From: Streptomyces iakyrus
GTDB taxonomy: Bacteria > Actinomycetota > Actinomycetes > Streptomycetales > Streptomycetaceae
Direction: 5' to 3'
DNA length: 64,000 nucleotides
NCBI RefSeq assembly: GCF_000717055.1
Contig: NZ_JNXI01000037.1
Coordinates: 62,001 to 126,000, forward strand
The notes beneath the pieces were generated by a model. The model worked only from the letters and a program-made list of their open reading frames with translations, did not search any database and had not been told where the DNA came from. Shown piece after piece: positions 62,336 to 64,000 of the stretch (the stretch's first letter is position 1; each line of letters begins with the position of its first letter). A program made the translations under genes and the position numbers.

Positions 62336-63186
62336 GACAGCACCCTCCGTTCGACGATACGGACCGCGCTGTCGGAGATGAGGCCGAAGATGCCGTAGAC
62401 GACCAGGCCGACGAGGATGACGTCCGTCTGGCCGTAGTTCTGCGCCTGGAACATCATGTAGCCGAGGCCGCTGGTGGCGTTGATCTGCTCCAGCACCACC
62501 AGGCCCAGCCAGGAGCCGGTGACACCGAGCCGCAGTCCGACGAAGAAGCCGGGCAGCGCGCCGGGGATGACGACCTGCCGGATGAACCGGAACTTCGACA
62601 GGCCCTGCACCTCGGCGAGTTCGACGAAGCGGCTGTCGATGCCGGACAGCGCGGCGTGCGTGTTGAGGTAGATCGGGATGTAGACGACGATCGCGATGAT
62701 GGCGATCTTGAAGGTCTCGCCGATGCCCAGCCAGAGGATGAACAGCGGGATCAGACCCAGGGTGGGGATGGCCCGGTTGAGGTTGACCGTCCCGTCGATC
62801 AGCGCCTCCCCGGTCCGGGTCAGCCCGGACGCCAGCGCGAGCAGGATCCCCACGGTCAGGCCGATCGAGAAGCCGGTGGCCGCGCGCTGGAGCGAGGTCA
62901 GGATGTCGTCCGGCAGCGTGCCCGCGCTCCACAGCCGGCTGCCCGTCTCCAGCACGGTCCAGGGGGCCGGGATCGCGCCCGGGTCGAGCAGCCCGGCGGC
63001 GGAGGCGATGCTCCACGAGGCGAGGACGGCGGCGGGCCCGGCGAGCCGGGCGGCGGGCAGCCGCTTGCCGGGGGCCAGCCGCCGGCGCCGGCGCACCTGG
63101 CGCGCCCCGTCCTCGGCGAGGGCGGTGAGGGGTGCGGTGGTGGTCGTATCCGTCGTCTGCGTGGTCGTGTGCGTCGTCGTGGTCAC
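62311..63186 (-). CDS. Sulfonate/nitrate-type ABC transporter permease (SsuC-like)
   Basis: A ~291-residue membrane protein with six predicted TM helices and the family coupling loop VELAEVQGLSKFRFIRQVVIPGALPGFFVGLRL. I start it at GTG 63186 (GGAGG 8 nt upstream); GTG 63195, in a GTGA overlap with the upstream gene, is equally possible. The N-terminus is a low-complexity Thr/His/Gln tract (TTTTHTTTQTTDTTTTAP), unusual for this family and probably disordered. Confidence 0.92.
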   Translation of the reverse strand: MTTTTHTTTQTTDTTTTAPLTALAEDGARQVRRRRRLAPGKRLPAARLAGPAAVLASWSIASAAGLLDPGAIPAPWTVLETGSRLWSAGTLPDDILTSLQRAATGFSIGLTVGILLALASGLTRTGEALIDGTVNLNRAIPTLGLIPLFILWLGIGETFKIAIIAIVVYIPIYLNTHAALSGIDSRFVELAEVQGLSKFRFIRQVVIPGALPGFFVGLRLGVTGSWLGLVVLEQINATSGLGYMMFQAQNYGQTDVILVGLVVYGIFGLISDSAVRIVERRVLSWRRTLSS

Positions 63187-63191
63187 GGCGG

Positions 63192-64000
63192 TCACCTCCG
63201 GTACTCCGCGGGCACGGCCTTCGCCGCGAGCGACTCGAAGCGGTGGTCGAAGAGCTCGGAGACGTCGAACTTCTTCACGAAGCCGCCCTCCGCGAGCAGA
63301 TCGGCGGTCTCCTGCTCCCAGCGGATCGCCTCGTCCCAGCGGGGCGGGAACAGCGGCTTGTTGGCCAGGGCGGTGACCGCCTTCGCCTGGGCGAGGGTCA
63401 GGTTCTGCGTGCCGACGTAGAACCGCTCGTTCCACTCGTCGGGGTGTTCGTACGTCCACACCTGGCTCTTCGCCCAGTACGGGACGTACGCGGCGACCGC
63501 GGCGGCCTTCGCCCGGTCGTTCAGCACCGACACCGGCGCCCACAGCAGGCTCAGCAGGTCCACTACGTCCGTGGTGATGGTGCGGGCGGACTTGTACTGC
63601 GTCAGATAGGCCGGGGCCTGGGTGTTGGCGAGCGGGGCGATGTCCACCTGCCCGGACTGCAGGGCGGTCAGGAACTGGTTGCTGGTCAGCGGCACCAGCT
63701 CCACGTCGTCGTACGCCAGCCCGGCCTTCTTCAGCGCCCGCAGCAGGACGACGCCCTGCGCCTGGCCCTGGGAGAAGGCCAGCCGCTTGCCCCGGAAGTC
63801 GGAGACCCGGCGAATGTCGCTGCCGGGCTTGGTGGCGAAGAGGTAGTTGGGCTTGCGGGTGATGTTGATCGCGACGATCTTCGCGTCGAAGCCCTGGTAG
63901 TGCGCCTGGATCGGCGGGATCCCGGCGTTGTTGGCGACGTCCAGGGACTTCGCGCGGAAGGCGTTGATGACGTCGGGGCCCGCGCCGATGTTCAGCCAGT
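63192..64000 (-). CDS. Sulfonate/nitrate-type substrate-binding protein, 3' part (SsuA-like)
   Basis: The gene enters from the right edge; about 269 C-terminal residues are visible and the signal peptide is outside the window. The visible part begins near WLNIGAGPDVINAF and has DVANNAGIPPIQAH, RRVSDFRGKRLAFSQGQAQG, VPLTSNQFLTALQSGQVDIAPL and VPYWAKSQVW, characteristic of the NMT1/SsuA family that binds sulfonates. It is the first visible gene of the operon and overlaps or abuts the permease start. Confidence 0.9.
   Translation of the reverse strand, partial: WLNIGAGPDVINAFRAKSLDVANNAGIPPIQAHYQGFDAKIVAINITRKPNYLFATKPGSDIRRVSDFRGKRLAFSQGQAQGVVLLRALKKAGLAYDDVELVPLTSNQFLTALQSGQVDIAPLANTQAPAYLTQYKSARTITTDVVDLLSLLWAPVSVLNDRAKAAAVAAYVPYWAKSQVWTYEHPDEWNERFYVGTQNLTLAQAKAVTALANKPLFPPRWDEAIRWEQETADLLAEGGFVKKFDVSELFDHRFESLAAKAVPAEYRR

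Overview
The window is very GC-rich chromosomal DNA. Its codons strongly favour G or C in the third position, GTG starts are common, and many genes overlap by 4 bp (ATGA or GTGA). The gene content is that of a Streptomyces core chromosome: PknG/GlnX/GlnH, ROK and DeoR sugar operons, ECF sigma operons, two PepN aminopeptidases, SodF with a nickel-type operator, and a DUF574 methyltransferase. I see no tRNA, rRNA, transposase, prophage, CRISPR array or biosynthetic cluster.

Layout. 1-4045 (minus): the amino-acid-sensing operon glnX, glnH, a 449-residue protein, and the start of pknG, running off the left edge. 4428-11249 (minus): a ROK-controlled sugar operon made of the regulator, a binding lipoprotein, two permeases, a GH4 glycosidase and a BadF-type sugar kinase; a perfect palindrome lies upstream, and the kinase has no stop codon at its expected end. 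11376-13334: an MscS channel and a divergent HNH endonuclease. 13370-17736 (minus): an ECF sigma factor, a zinc-finger membrane anti-sigma candidate, and an ABC exporter. 17770-23577: a secreted GH84-type hexosaminidase (minus), then a small repeat protein, malQ and a small membrane protein (plus). 23634-25188: a divergent MarR/EamA pair around an operator. 25189-25842 is a repeat-rich, gene-free stretch holding copies of both flanking gene ends. 25843-35513: pepN, a DUF1203 gene, asd, a sigma factor with a hexapeptide-repeat N-terminus and its membrane partner, and a large subtilase. 35739-40465: a Nudix hydrolase, a Tat-exported phosphoesterase, a frameshifted serine hydrolase, and an AbiEi/DUF559-like protein. 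40662-44017: a second pepN and a mycothiol-type oxidoreductase.

44021-56150 is a polyol or sugar locus. A long, tightly coupled minus-strand operon encodes a Tat lipoprotein, two permeases, two different UgpC-like ATPases, a DeoR regulator, a 2-hydroxyacid dehydrogenase, an EryA-like kinase, a glycerophosphodiesterase and a zinc-ribbon protein. It faces a second FGGY kinase and a histidine phosphatase across a palindromic operator. 56163-57744 holds a DUF574 methyltransferase and sodF, which has a Nur box and a 3'-UTR matching the known sRNA s-SodF. The right end carries an amino-acid permease and a sulfonate operon (TauD, LLM monooxygenase, SsuB, SsuC and a truncated SsuA-type protein).

The observations most worth following up are the 18-bp repeat array inside the sigma-factor gene, the relic region at 25.1-25.9 kb, the polyol locus with two ATPases, the Gln-Asp pair in the GH84 active site, the four-gene PknG-type operon, and the kinase reading frame without a stop.
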